Source: Lepus europaeus
Taxonomy: Eukaryota; Chordata; Mammalia; Lagomorpha; Leporidae
Direction: 5' to 3'
NCBI RefSeq assembly: GCF_033115175.1
Contig: NC_084836.1
Span: 66,073,297 to 66,137,296 of the forward strand
Length of the DNA stretch: 64,000 nt
Shown: positions 1-12,113 of the stretch, in pieces
How positions within the stretch are numbered: position 1 is the stretch's first letter
Layout: every line of letters begins with the position of its first letter
Program-made: the position numbers and the translations under genes
Notes under the pieces: generated by a model
Told to the model about the DNA's origin: nothing
Seen by the model: only the letters and a program-made list of their open reading frames with translations
Databases searched by the model: none

Positions 1-819
1 GCAGAGAACGGCACCGATCGCCTCCCGCAGCCCTCACGGGCAGCTCCTCTCCTCAGCCTCCAGCTCACACGGGAATAAATGACAGCATAAAACCCTATTT
101 GTCCAAATGATCTCCATGAGGAAGCTGGCTCTGCTGCGCTGGGCCCGGGTCCCTGGCGCTCCTGGGGATTAACGGGGTGCATTGCTGGAGAGACCCACCA
201 GGCCCCAGTAATACTTTAGTACCAGCCCCAGTTACCCAGAAGCAAGGAATGGCAAGCAGCCAGGATGCCGCCCCCTTCCTCCTGTGGAAAACTCTATTAG
301 AACATTCTACCAACCACCACCCTGGACTCCGGGATCGCCTTTGTTTAAAATCCCCAAGCCAATTCCATTTAGTTCCCCAGCCCTGCTTCTGCTATCAAGT
401 CCGCAGCATTAAAGACTCTCATTTCCAGCTCCTCTCCATAGGCCTCTTTCTCCAGGAAGTCTCCCCAGATTAATTTCCTTTCCCAGTGACTTTGCAATGT
501 CTGATGCCTCCTCAACTCTTCATCCTCTCAGGATAGAGAACTTCTGAAAGTACTAACTTGATGATAACAGAGGACTGATGTGTCACTTCTAAACCAGAAC
601 TGCTACATCTAAATGAGCACCACCTTGAGCAAACACAGAGTCACCTCAGGAGGGCATACGCATCCCAGCCATGTAAACTGGCTTTCAGAACCAGTTTAGG
701 GGCCAGATGAGAAAGGGAGTCTGCCGATGCGACAACCAAGTCAACGTTTCAACTCAAACTCCTCCACCTTATTCCTCACTCTCGGTTTTTTTTTGTGTGT
801 GTTTTTTTTTTGTTGTTGT

Positions 820-1134
820 TAAGATTTATTTATTTGAAAGGCAGAGTGACAGAGAGTAAGGGACAGACAAAGAGATCAATCTTCCATCCCCTCATTGACT
901 TCCCCAAATGGCCACAACAGCCAGGGCTGGGCCAGGCCAAAGCCAAGAACCAGGAACTCCATCTGCGTCTCCCACTTGGGTAACAGGGACAGGATCAGTT
1001 GGGCCATCATCCAGTGCTTTTCCAGGCACATTAACAGGAAGCTGGATGAGAGCAGCCAGGATTCAAACCGGCGCTCCGATCTGGGGTGCCAGTGTCGCAA
1101 GCAAGCTGAACCTGCTGCACCACGATGCCAGCCC
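820..1134 (-). mobile_element. CSINE, antisense
   Basis: Begins with the inverted tail AAGATTTATTTATTTGAAAGGCAGAG and ends in inverted head sequence at GCCAGCCCC. It is near full length and moderately diverged. Confidence 0.85.
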
Positions 1135-3239
1135 CTCGCTCCTAATTTCAATGTTAGTCAATGCTCCAAATACTAGCTCAACTTTCAGAGGCACATGACG
1201 TGTCCCCTTGGCATGACCCAAATGCTAATACATTGACTCTGAGAACATTTTTCTGACAATGTGTATGAAACTCAGCTTACTTCTAGTCATACATAATGCA
1301 CTGGACCAAGATGACTGGCTAACTTCTCCCAGCTCAGAGAAACAACCCGTTTCTGCCATGCCTGGGGGTACCAGACAGGAAGAACAGTGAGGTCCACACA
1401 GTCGGTGCCAGGTAGACAGGTAGAGGCACCTTACATTCACACCTGCCTCTCTATCCCACAGTCCCTACACTACAGGATAGGAGAGGATTGGGGGCCAGGC
1501 CCCTGCCTGCCTCTCCCCGTGGAGCAACAGGCGAGGTTCGGCAATGGGTCACGACAGGCCCGATTTCAATCCATGCACAGCATCTTGGTTTAAATGAATG
1601 GGGAAAAGTCTCCGTGTACAGACCTCTGGCTCCCTCCCTGTCATTTCTTGAGGCCCTGCAAGGGGAAGGGGCAGCGAGGAGCATAGAGAGGCTGGTCCCC
1701 CCTGGGCAGGGCTGACTCCAGACCCCGCCCCTCAGGGCTGAGTTCCCACTGGGAAGAACTCAAGGACTGTTCCTGTTGGCCAGGAGGACTTTGGGAGTGC
1801 AAAAGGAGCAATCCTTTCTGCCTATACCTACCTCCCTCTGAAACACACATACATACATCTATGCACGTGCACACACACAGACACACATACCCCATCTCTG
1901 TCCTCTCCCTCCCTGGGTCTCAGATCTCGGGAATGCTGCACTCCCCGCTCCCCCTCACTCGCCTGTCCACACTGCCCCTGAGATCCATCCAACATTTATT
2001 TCCCCTGAGCTACTGAAGGCCTTCATTTTGCCTCCACTTCAGGCCATGCTAATATGGGGTTGTTTAGTTCAAGGTTATCACCAGGCCTAGACTGTGAGCC
2101 CCCTGAGGACAGAAGCCAGGCACACCTGACCCTCTGCAGCAGTGCCTGTACCTGCAGAAGAACTAAAGCCCAGACCACCTTCCCCTGCGCTCTCCCTGCC
2201 CCTCGCCACAAAGCGCTCACCTCCCACACTGACCCAGGAACCGCTTCACCTCCTGGCTCCTAGTTCTCAGCCACTTGGTGCTCACTCTGCACAAGAGGAT
2301 CTTCCTGACTTTTCTTCCTAGAGAGTGTGCTAGAAGCCATCAGTAAACACATCAGCAACATTCTCTCCCCAGCCAAGGATACCTCGAACCACACCCATCC
2401 TCTGGGCCCTGCCTAGGAAACCCCCACAGAAACCATGAGAAAATCCAAGGCCAGGGCCCAGCCACCTGCACCATGGAGCCCCAAAGGCACTCTCCACACC
2501 TTTGAGAACCTGCAGGCTTTCCTTCCTGACTCATGGAAGCATGCATAACCTGAATCTGTAGGTTTCTACAGGCACAAGGCCTCCCAGCAAGGCAGAGAAC
2601 GGAGGCTACCAGGCTGGGTTCAGGGCATCAACCCTCACACAGTCCAGCCAAGAGTCCCTTCCAAACCAGGTGGGTTTGCTTCTACAGCCTGGGACAAGAG
2701 CTCTAGGGAGCTCTTGGAGTGCTGGTATTATCTTGTATCTTGATTGGACTCTGTCTACATCAGTAGATGATGCATTTGTTATAACTCAGATGTAGAGTTG
2801 ATATGTATAGTTTATCATACATAAACTTTACCTCAAAGGAAAAGAAAGCTCTAAATATATATATATAATATTACATAATATATAAATGTATAAAAGTGTA
2901 TAATTTATTACTGTTAACCACTTCAAACTATCAACTTAGATGTTTTCTATTCTATACACCAAAATATGACTCACTAACAAGAAATTTCTTGCAAAAAAAA
3001 ATATAACAGGTAATTAAAATATTTACTTTATAGTACAGCCAATCTACATAATCCATATTCCCTAGACTGTCTGAAGGGATTAGGAATTCTGGGATTTTCT
3101 TAGACCTATAACCCAGAGTGAAAGGTGATTAATGTGGTAAAAGCAGAATCACAATTCTCATTTCTGTGTGAAATCATAGCTTTACATTTTTAATAATTTA
3201 TGAAGAAACATGCTATTCATAAAGCTGTTCTGTACAGTT
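1135..3239. other. intergenic, no gene recognised
   Basis: Apart from an L2-like scrap I see no coding structure. Bases 2740-3060 are AT-rich with TATATA runs. Short open frames lack codon or family character. The same applies to 1-820. Confidence 0.6.
2085..2190 (+). mobile_element. possible LINE-2 3' fragment
   Basis: CTAGACTGTGAGCCCCCTGA followed by GGACAG resembles the L2 3' end. Only a short stretch is recognisable. Confidence 0.4.
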
Positions 3240-3342
3240 TTTTACATTTTCTTTTTTAATTTTAGCTCCCACATATAAGGGAGAACATGTGGTGTTTGTC
3301 TTTTTGTGTCTGGCTTACTTCATTCAACAAAATGTACAGTTT
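3240..3342 (-). mobile_element. LINE-1 3' end fragment
   Basis: The minus strand reads as the end of L1 ORF2 and the start of the 3' UTR (AAGCCAGACACAAAAAGACA, then CTCCCTTATATGTGGGAG). It lies directly beyond the 3' side of the RBM7 retrocopy. The contact may be chance or may mark a chimeric insertion. Confidence 0.7.
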
Positions 3343-3344
3343 TT

Positions 3345-4190
3345 CAACAAGTATGTCCAGAGCAACTGAGTCCAAAGGGCCTAAGATGATCCCATAAAAC
3401 AGCGTCCTTCCACCATTCCTTAGTCGAGATGAGCGCCACCTTCCATCTCCACTGCTGCCTCTCCTGCTGTCGCAGCCATGGCTCCAGCCACTGTGGTTCC
3501 GATCATCGCTGCCTCCTCTGGAATGAGCATCAGACCCGGCTGGGTGCACCGCCGTTCGTGGCTGTCTTGTGCACACGCCGATGGGGAGGAGAAACCTGTC
3601 TGACTCCACGCTGCGACAGCGGTGCACCCTGGCATCACTGGGAGCTTGCACACTGGATGAGAGTACACTCAGGTGACTTAACTGCAGGTGAAAACCCCGC
3701 CTGATCCCAATGTGGAGACCCAGATTCTCCCACTCTATGACATCCGCCTCAACGCACGGGCCATCGCTGCTCCGATCATCTTCCAGAGAAGAGAAAGCTC
3801 TCTGAAGCAGCCGAGCAGAGGGAGGCGTCTGACCCCCAGTCCTCCTGCACCTGCTGCTGGGAGTTACGGAGGCGGGGCCCGAATTCCCAACATGGCGCTG
3901 GAGACACACAAACTGCCATCCTGTGATATGCCACTGCTTCCTGATCTAAACTGGATTCTGATGGACCTTCCAGGGAGTTCGATTCTATTAAGGAGGATCA
4001 CAGCAGATTCTTCATGTTTTAAATTCACAAATTGTCTTGGTGCACCATGCTCATCCTTGGGAATTTTCACTTTCATTACTGGCCCAGCCTGGAGGGAAAA
4101 CTCAAAAAAAAAAAGCTTCTCTCTCATCCTAGTTTCAGGGATGTACACAAGACAGAATCTGATCTGCTTCTGCCATCCCCAGCCCTGTCT
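3345..4190 (-). pseudogene. RBM7: RBM7 processed pseudogene
   Basis: RBM7 is an RRM protein of the nuclear exosome targeting complex. On the minus strand from about 4190 downward, the RRM is recognisable without introns: QAGPVMKVKIPKDEHGAPRQ, then IRIQFRSGSS (human IKIQFRSGSS). After a frameshift near 3890 come HVGNSGPASVTPSSR and RAFSSLEDD, then the C-terminal DDRNHSGWSHGCDSRR and GDGRWRSSR (human EDRNHDDWSHDYDNRR, RDGKWRSSR). The middle section is badly diverged and the native stop is lost. A 3' UTR-like segment follows and abuts an L1 fragment at about 3340. The lack of introns, the frameshifts and the location away from the parent gene identify a retrocopy. It is not expected to make protein. 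Confidence 0.85.
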
Positions 4191-4734
4191 CACTGCCACC
4201 CTCTCCCTGCCCAGGGCCAAAAGGTGAGTGGCCTCCCGCAGACTAATATTATTAGTTCAACCTAAGTTTTATCCACCGGCTTTCCATCCCCGTGGCCCCA
4301 AGTTCTGAAGGCATCCAGCCCCACTCACTGGATCTCCCTTCATCCAACGTCACTGCCTTCTGTTCACGAGGCTACTTGATGTGAGCCAGGAGTGCATAGG
4401 AAAATTAAACCCGGTCCCTGCACTGCACAGCTCGAGTCTGGTGTGGGTCCCAGCAGTGGGCAGACCATTGCAGTGCAGGCTGATTGGTGCACAGAGAGGG
4501 AGCCTGCGTGAGCACCGCGTACAGAACTCTGACCCAACTTGGTGAGGACAAGGTGTCAAGGAAACCTTCCAGGAAGAAGGTGTTCCTGGTGGGAATCTTG
4601 AAGAGTGGGGAGAAAGAAGCCCTGCCATAGAAATGCAGGAGGAAGCTAAAGACAGTGCAAGGGGGCAGGCATTTGATTCAGAGTTAAGATGCCCCTTGGG
4701 CACCCACATCACATATTGGAAAACCTGGGATCAA

Positions 4735-4955
4735 GCGGCAGCTCCTCTCTTGATTCTAACTTCCTTCTAACATGTACCCTGGGAGGCAGCAGGTGATGGC
4801 CCAAGTACTTGGATCCCTTCCACTCCCATGGGAGACTCAGACTGAGTTCCAGGCTCCTGGCTTCACCCTGACCCAACCTCAGCTGCTGCAGGCATTTGGG
4901 GAGTGAACTAGCAGACAAAAGATTATTCTCTCTCTCCTTCTCAAAAAAAAAAAGG
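4735..4955 (+). mobile_element. CSINE, 5'-truncated
   Basis: Contains the SINE core from 'gattctaacttcct' through 'ggcatttggggagtgaac' to the CT-rich end and an A-run. The head and box A are missing. Confidence 0.75.
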
Positions 4956-5742
4956 GGGGGGTTAAAAAGAAAGACAATACATGGAGGAGGAAAACACAGG
5001 GGCAAGAAAAAGCAAAATCTATGCAAGAAATGGGAAGAAATTTAATGGAATTGGGACAGAGTCCAGATGAGGGAGTGAAGAAAGAATGAAACTGAGGAGA
5101 CAGCAGGAGCCAGCTCATGGAAGGTGATGTGTGAGCTCTGCCACAAAGGTTTATGCTAGAAATCACTCGCACACCGGGCAGCTAGAAGTTGGATCTGCAC
5201 TTGTGAGGTAGTTCCTTTCTGGGGGAGACTCCTGAGCCAGAAGCCCTGAGAACACTGGAGAGGGAAACTGATAGATCCCATGACCTTGTAACATCGCAGG
5301 CAGGAGGAAGGAAAATGTAAAAGTACTCCTCCATCTCAGTGCAAGAGTAAGAAACATAACACAGTGGAAGTGGACGTGCAGTGACGGTGAGGAGGTCAGG
5401 ACAGGCAGATGAGACCAGTTTTCCACCTGAGGGGCTTGTGGAGTTTTGATACATCCTGTTACCACCTGTTGGTGAATAGTAATGGTTCAGGGACGGGGTC
5501 TGGGCTGGAATAAAGATGTGGGTGTCTGTAGGAGTCACTCCAAGAATGACTCAGCCACAGAGGGTATGAGAGGAGAGAAGCACAGGGCTGAGCATAGAAT
5601 CCTGGGGGATGCTGAGGAGCAGGGAAGGGGTCCAGAGACGGGGAGAGAACCCAGCACTTCAAAAGGTGAGCGGGTAACAGGGTGCAAAACCCACAGAGAC
5701 CAAACAAGATAAAGGTTGAAAAGAGGCAGAAGAAAATGCAAA

Positions 5743-5869
5743 GGGTCTCCAAAAGGTTGACAGAAAATGCATATTATGAGAAACCTACATGTAGATTTCA
5801 AAATTATTTTGCACCAAAATAAATGTATGTTTTAATTGCATTTTCCCACTAACTTTTTGAAGTAGTCTC
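5743..5869. mobile_element. palindromic MITE-like DNA transposon, copy 1
   Basis: Short element whose ends are inverted copies (GGGTCTCCAAAAGGTTGA and ACTTTTTGAAGTAGTC). The core 'gatttcaaaattattttgca' recurs in the copies near 7.1, 14 and 40.5 kb. It looks like an internally deleted cut-and-paste element, possibly mariner-like. Confidence 0.6.
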
Positions 5870-6044
5870 ATAGTAATTTGGCAAGAATTCTGCTTCAAAG
5901 ATGGTGGTGGAAGCATTACAGGGTGATAAGAACATAAAGTAAAACAAGGATGTACAGCAAAAAAAAAAAAAAAAAGCAGTCATTTTCAAAAAAAATTAGT
6001 TAAAAAGAATTGTAAATAAATTAGAAAGGGACAACATAAAACAT

Positions 6045-6371
6045 TTTATTTCTTTTTTTATTTTTATTTGTTTATTTGGGAGGCAGGGAGACAGAAGGAG
6101 TTGCATACAGCTCCCATCTACCAGTTCAATCCACAAAGGCCCACCGCAGCTAGGATTGGGCCTGAGATAAAATCAGGGGCAGGAACTCAACCCAGGTCTG
6201 CCACACGGCTGGCAGGAACCCAACCATGTCCCAGCCATCATCAGGTGCCTCCTGGGATCAGAATTAGCAGTAAGCTGGAGTCAGGAATCAGAGCCAGGAT
6301 CTGAACCCAGGCACTCCCACATGGGACACTGATATCAACCAGTGGTCTTAATCACTAGATTAAATGCCCTC
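6045..6371 (-). mobile_element. old CSINE, antisense
   Basis: Starts with 'tttatttgtttatttgggag' and runs through the inverted core to 'ttaatcactagattaaatgccc'. It is more diverged than most copies here. Confidence 0.75.
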
Positions 6372-7048
6372 TCCTTGTTGGCCTCTTGTTGAGATATCCA
6401 GTGTCAAGGGAAAAAGTCAAGAGAGGTTCACAATTTACTACGCAAGAGACAGGGGAGCTGCTGGATGGAAGGGGCCCCAGGGAGGTGAGGGTGCTACGCC
6501 CAGAGCACAGGCAGCAGCCTCAGAAGGTAGCATCTGAGATTTTTCCACTTGGTGTCACAAGAACCCTGAATGGCTCCACACAGCAGAGACAGGAAGTCAG
6601 AGAGACTCTGGGACACGCCCCAAGCCCATCAGCTACTAAGCAGTGCATCAGAGCCTCCTGCTCAGCCCTTGAGCTAGGAAGGGCATGCCCTCCCTCCCAG
6701 GCCTGAGTCTCCTGGGACTCCATGGCGTCCCGATGGCCACCGTATCTCTCTGGGGCCCTTGCCCACTGTGCACCCTTCAAGACAAGACAACAACCTACTT
6801 ATCTGCGGCTGGCTGGGCCCAGCTCAGTGCCTGACACAGGAAAATCACCTTGGAAGACAAAGCCCAGTTCCTTTTTGTCACATCCCCAGGAAACAGACAA
6901 GCACAGGATCCACCTCGCTGAGAGAACGCATCTCAGGGAAGTAACTGGTTTGGACAAGACCAGAAACCAAGATTTCAAGTTGCCTTTGGCTCTCCAACTT
7001 GGGCAGCAGGTGGAAGACAGAGATGACCAATCCTGGCATACACAAAGA

Positions 7049-7172
7049 GAACTTCCAAAAAAAAAAAGGGAAAATGGAATGAAAAGATAAGGTCATTTTG
7101 ATGCAAACATTTTTTAAATCCATGCATAGTTTTGCCATGATATACATTTTCCATGAATTTTTTAAAGATCCC
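7049..7172. mobile_element. palindromic MITE-like DNA transposon, copy 2
   Basis: Ends ACTTCCAAAAAA...GGAAAATGGAAT and TTTTCCATGAATTTTTTAAA form inverted repeats. The core 'taaatccatgcatagtttt' is shared in reverse orientation with the fragment at 40.5 kb. Confidence 0.6.
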
Positions 7173-7185
7173 TCTTATAATCCTC

Positions 7186-7325
7186 ACACCTAAACCTGTA
7201 GGATAAGAACTATAATTTCTTATCATCCCATGAAAACAATTGAAGTGGGGAGGTGAATGGCCTCTCCCATGGCCACAGAACTAGTCAATGACAAAATCAA
7301 GCCATCAGCCCACGTCTCCAGGCAA
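7186..7325 (-). mobile_element. probable MIR SINE fragment
   Basis: 'aataatcctcacacc' and 'gccacagaactagtcaatg' resemble antisense MIR with heavy divergence. Confidence 0.45.
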
Positions 7326-8529
7326 ACATTCCGCATTAAGGGATTCTGAGGTTGTACCTTTAGCTTGCTGGCCATGCACCCCCTACCTGAACAGCAAGCC
7401 AGGAACCAACTTCATTCACACTCTGGCTAATTTGCCCGGAGAATTTGCTAAAGTTGAAGACATCTTGAGACCTACGGAAGCTACCTGACTCCCTGAGCCA
7501 CCCTCCTGCTTCCACACAAAGGGAGAGATTTCTTGGGCACAGACCTTCCTACCAGAACCCTCCCCAAAAACCCTTCAGAACAGGCTTCCCCAGGGCCCCA
7601 GACGTCACCAGAAATAGAAGTTCAGCTGATAGGGAAGATGGGATGGTGGGGGTGGGGGGTGGGGGGAAGCAGGTGATGGATGCCAGGCAGGAAGGTGCCA
7701 CCTCCAAGCTACTGCCCGTGCCTCCTGCAGGGAAGGCACACACCGCCAGCCCCGGCCAGCTCTTGGTGGCTGACTTGGTGGCGGCTGCGGAGTGGAAGAT
7801 GAGAACACACCACTGAAAACTGGGCTCCCACTGATCCTTCGATTCTAAGAGGCCCAGGGAGTCAGGACGGAGACCCAGCATCTCCAAGGGTTCAGTGCAC
7901 ATCCACTCCAGCACACAGAAGCATGAAAGTCGCAGCTCCTCTCCTCCTGGAAGCTCTGGCTGGGCCCCGGTCTGCACAGATAAGTATGGCCCTTCCCCAG
8001 GCCCATCTTGATAGCCCCCAACGCCGCCTCCATTCCCCCTGCCCCTCCTTGGCAAAGGCAGCTGTCCCAAGTCTATCTCTGCAGCCAACTTCGGCCTCCC
8101 CGCACAAGGGTCCCTGTGTCCCCTGGCTCCAGCCTGCCTCTGCGGCATATCTCCTCCCAGTCTCTGGTCACCCACTCTCCGCTGGCCACGCGGGCATCTT
8201 TTCCCTTCAATGAGCCAAGCCGTCTCCCACGACTTCCTCAAGCCTGTCCCCTACCCCATGTTTTTACTCACCCACCGCCAACCTCCCTCCTATGCAGTGT
8301 TCAGATGTTTTCCTCTCCACCTCCCAGTGTGAAGACGGTCAGAGCAGCCCTACGGAAGCCCAGAGCCATGAAGAGTCCTGTTTTTCACTGGACTGCCCCC
8401 TGTACTTATCCTTGCCAGCACCTTCACAAATGTCACTACACATTGATGATGGGGTTCTGCTCACCCCTCTAATTCCACATCGGCTGCCAGCTTCCCCAAG
8501 CAGAGAGCATGCATGTTAGCTGCTCTGCA

Positions 8530-10350
8530 TGGCTTTCGCTAAAATACCTGAGAGGAGCTTCTTTGAGAAAGAAAAGATTTATTTCCACTTGGAGTTAGGA
8601 GCCTACAGTTCAGGATCAGTGTCTGTGGAGGCAGGTCATGGGGGATGTGGAGGCCCAGTCTCATGGGGAGCCTGGAAGCAGAGAGAAAGTAAGCCAAACT
8701 TGACCTCAGATAATTAGCAACCCTCTTCTAGGAGGTACCCTCCAAGAGCAGGCCCTCAGGAACCTACACGCCTCCCACCAAACCAGCTCTCTGGTGCTGT
8801 GTTTAGATCAAGTCTCCACTCTTAATCCATCAGCACTACCATTCAGACGTCAGAGTGTAAACACAGGCGTGCGTTTTCAGACTAGTCCTGCTGTACTCAC
8901 AACATTGCACCCCCGGCTCCCACATTCCATGTCCTTCTCACATACAACATGCAATCAGTCCCATTCCCAGAAAGTCCCAGGTCTTAGCCCAACATTAATG
9001 TAAAAGTCCGTAGCCCATAGTCCCCGGCTGAGACCCAGGGCAAACTCTCTAAGCTTGGATCTGTTAAAATCAAAAGCAGGTTACGAATTTCCAGATATAA
9101 TGGTACAAACGTTTCCATTCCAAACAGGAGAGAGAAGGAAATAGAAAGGCTCCTTTGGGCCAAAGCAAGACCAAAACCCACAAGCGCAAGCATCAAGTCC
9201 CATAGTTATGTCCAGCACCCTCACACTGCTGGGGATTGGGCTTCCAACAGCTCTGGCAGTGCCACCCCTAGCGCTCTGCTGGCCACAGCCCACGTTCAGG
9301 TCTCTTGGGCTACAGTCTCCTCTCTTCAGCTCCACCCACTCTGCACTAGTAGAAGCTCCTTGTAGCGACACCATCCTGCACCCAGTTTGGCTGAAACACC
9401 CTTTGAAAGTTAAGCTCCTCCAAGGCCCCATTGGTCCTTTCCCACACTGGCTGCTCTCAGGCTGCTCGCTGATGTCTGTGCCCTTCTTAGCTGTCCTGTC
9501 GCACTGCTGCAAGCGTCCCTTGGCAGATGCTTCGTGTCACTGTCACCTCTGCTCTGTTGGGGTTTCCAGCCCCACAGCACCACTCTGCCTGGCCTCAAGG
9601 ACTTCCCTTTGAAATCTCAGTGGAAGCTGCCATGACCCCATAACGATTATTATTTCAGCGTGTCTGCAAAGCCAGCACTACATGGACAGTGCCCAGCTCT
9701 GCCCACCGGCAGGAGGCCTCGCGGGACATGACAAGCCACAGTTTGGAGCTGGTCCAGAGGGAGCGAGCCCACAGGCCTGGCGCTCCTTCATGAAAGAGCC
9801 GTGGCCTGGAAGATCTTGGAAACAAGTGTGCACTTCTGTGCCTCTGCTGTGCCTGTGAGCTGGATGGCAGCCTCCCGGATCTCCACGATGCCTCCAGGGT
9901 CCTTCTCCCATTGTCTTGCTCATTAACACATGGCTGCCTTCTGTCTGAACTAATCTCTTTAGCTAGCAGTTTTTCAACCTCACTTCCCTGTCCCAGTCTT
10001 TTTCTGTATTCCTTCTCTGGCCATGCTGCAAATTTTCCAACTCTTCTCGCTCCTTTTTGCTCCCAATTCTCATTGGAAAACTCAGTGAGAGCAGCCATGA
10101 CACTCACGTTGCAGCCTGAACACCTGGCTGTCTTGAAACTTCCTCCACCTAAAAACCCAGCCTATCATTTTGTAAGTGCAACTTCCCACGAAATGCAGCC
10201 AGCGTCCTTGCTACAAAGTAGGAAGAGTGGTCTTCAGTCCAACTCTGAGAAAGATCTTCCTTTCCATCTGAAACCTCAAAGGCATGGCCCGTAGCTGTCC
10301 ACCTCGTCACAGGAAGCAACCTTTGAGGCCAGCGTCGCAGGTTGTAGGAA
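8530..10350 (-). mobile_element. ERVL-MaLR type LTR retroelement (MST/THE1-like), degenerate
   Basis: The plus strand reads as an antisense MaLR. An LTR-like part (8530-8840, 'aaagatttatttccacttgg', 'tttagatcaagtctccactc') is followed by internal sequence such as 'tctctttagctagcagtttt', 'ccaactcttctcgctcc', 'gcagcctgaacacctggctg' and 'cttgaaacttcctcc'. These match the order of phrases in MaLR internal regions of other placentals. No open retroviral gene remains. The assignment is from memory of the family and the borders are approximate. Confidence 0.5.
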
Positions 10351-11775
10351 TTCACCAGGGCAGTCAGATAGAGTGAGTAGAGCTAGATTCACTGAACACG
10401 CTGCAAGGGAGCAGGGAGCAGGAAGGGCAGCTAGAAACTGACTACTGCTGAAATATGGACTACAATGTAAGGGGCATACTTGTATGCCAGTGTCTTCTCC
10501 ATTAGGGTGAGATGTTCCCATGATCCAACAGGTTTTCCCAAGTAGGTGATCTGCATTTCTGGGTGAAGCTGGAAAGCCTGCATTACTCTCAGCTTTGGGA
10601 CTCTCCCAGTACCCTGGGGCAAGCCTCCACACCCCCCACCCCCAGCACACACACAGATCAACAGTGACAAACGTTTGGCATTTGGGGTGAAGATCTCATC
10701 TCCCGGTAACTGCTTTATGCTGGTTAGGGGTGTGGCCATGGCTTTGCCCAAGAGAGTCAGTCTACCAGGGTTTCAGGGTTTCAGGGTGCCCTGGGGTCTT
10801 AGACACAGGGATCCATCAGGTGGTGAAGCCTCGGGTAATGGGGGGAGGGGTGCCCTCTCCCAAAACGTCTGCCACATTATCCAGGGGAACCCAGGTAGCA
10901 TTAACCTGGGGAATTTGATGTTAAGGGAGTTGGGTGACCACTGAGAAGTGGATTTTCTGTATTGTGGATGAGATCATAGGAATTAGTTTGTTCAAAAGAA
11001 GGGGCCCAAGTGTTAGGAAGAGGAGGAGGAATATTAGAGGGATCACTAGAGACAAGAGAAAATGGAACCCAGATTCTGTACCCAGGGAGTTGAGAACCAA
11101 GCTTATGGTCTGATTTCCTTCTAAACTCAGAAAACTTAATCTCACACAACATTCAACTTCCACAAACCGTCTGCAAAATTCTTGTATTCTCCCGGTTATT
11201 TGTCCTATCTTTTCCTTTCCAGCCTAGAGTAGTCCAGTAATTCTACCTAAGATAGAAATTTCACATACAATACCTTCCTTACGCAAAAATTCCTCTCCTT
11301 AAGCTTCCTTACCAGGAATACATTCTCACGTTTATACCTTCCTTTGTAATTCTCTCCCTCCCATCTACTGGTTCCTTTCATTTACATTTTGAAATCTGGA
11401 CAATGTGTTTTAAATATAGAATCAGAACTGTAGATGGCAAAAGACTTAGAGAAGCCATGGTTCACATTATAAAATCCAGCTATTGACAGGGAGCGACGGG
11501 CACTGCATACAGCATTTTAGAATGCACCTGAAAGTTTTACAAAACTCTGCCCCTTTCTGGCCTCTGGGTCTGCGATGAGAAGGGCAGCCTCAAAGGTCTT
11601 GGAAAGGCCCCTGGGGGCATTCTGGCAAGGACAGGAAAGGCATGAGTAAAGATATTTTCTCCTAGGAGAGGTGAAGCAGTCAGCTTTGGGCCGGCCATCT
11701 ATGCACACAAGGAGGACCAAGGTGGGTCCAGAAAAAGTTGTGAGGGCAGAGTATATGTCCCCATGTCCACTAAGA
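10351..11775. other. intergenic, no gene recognised
   Basis: Single-copy-looking sequence between the MaLR element and the next SINE, with no splice-supported exon or known family match. The same holds for 12,114-13,903 and 14,483-16,077. Confidence 0.55.
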
Positions 11776-12113
11776 ACTCTATTTGGGGCCAGTGCCATGG
11801 CTCACTTGGTTAATCCTCTACCTGCGGCTCCAGCATCCCATATAGGCGCCGGATTCTCTCCCGGTTGCCCCTCTTCCAGTCCAGCTCTCTGCTGTGGCCC
11901 GGGAAGGCAGTGGAGGACAGCCCAAGTGCTTGGGCCCTGCACCCACGTGGGATACCAGGAGGAAGCACCTGGCTCCTGGCTTCGGATCGGTGCAGCACCA
12001 GCTGTGGCGGCCATTTGGAGGGTGAACCAATGGAAGGAGGACTTTTCTCTGTCTGTATCTCTCACTAACTCTATCTGCCAAATAAATAAAATTAAATTAA
12101 ATTTTTAAAAATT
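11776..12113 (+). mobile_element. CSINE, full length
   Basis: Runs from 'ggggccagtgccatggctca' through core 'ggcccaagtgcttgggccct' (written here near 11,920) to an AAATAAATAAAATT tail. Confidence 0.9.
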
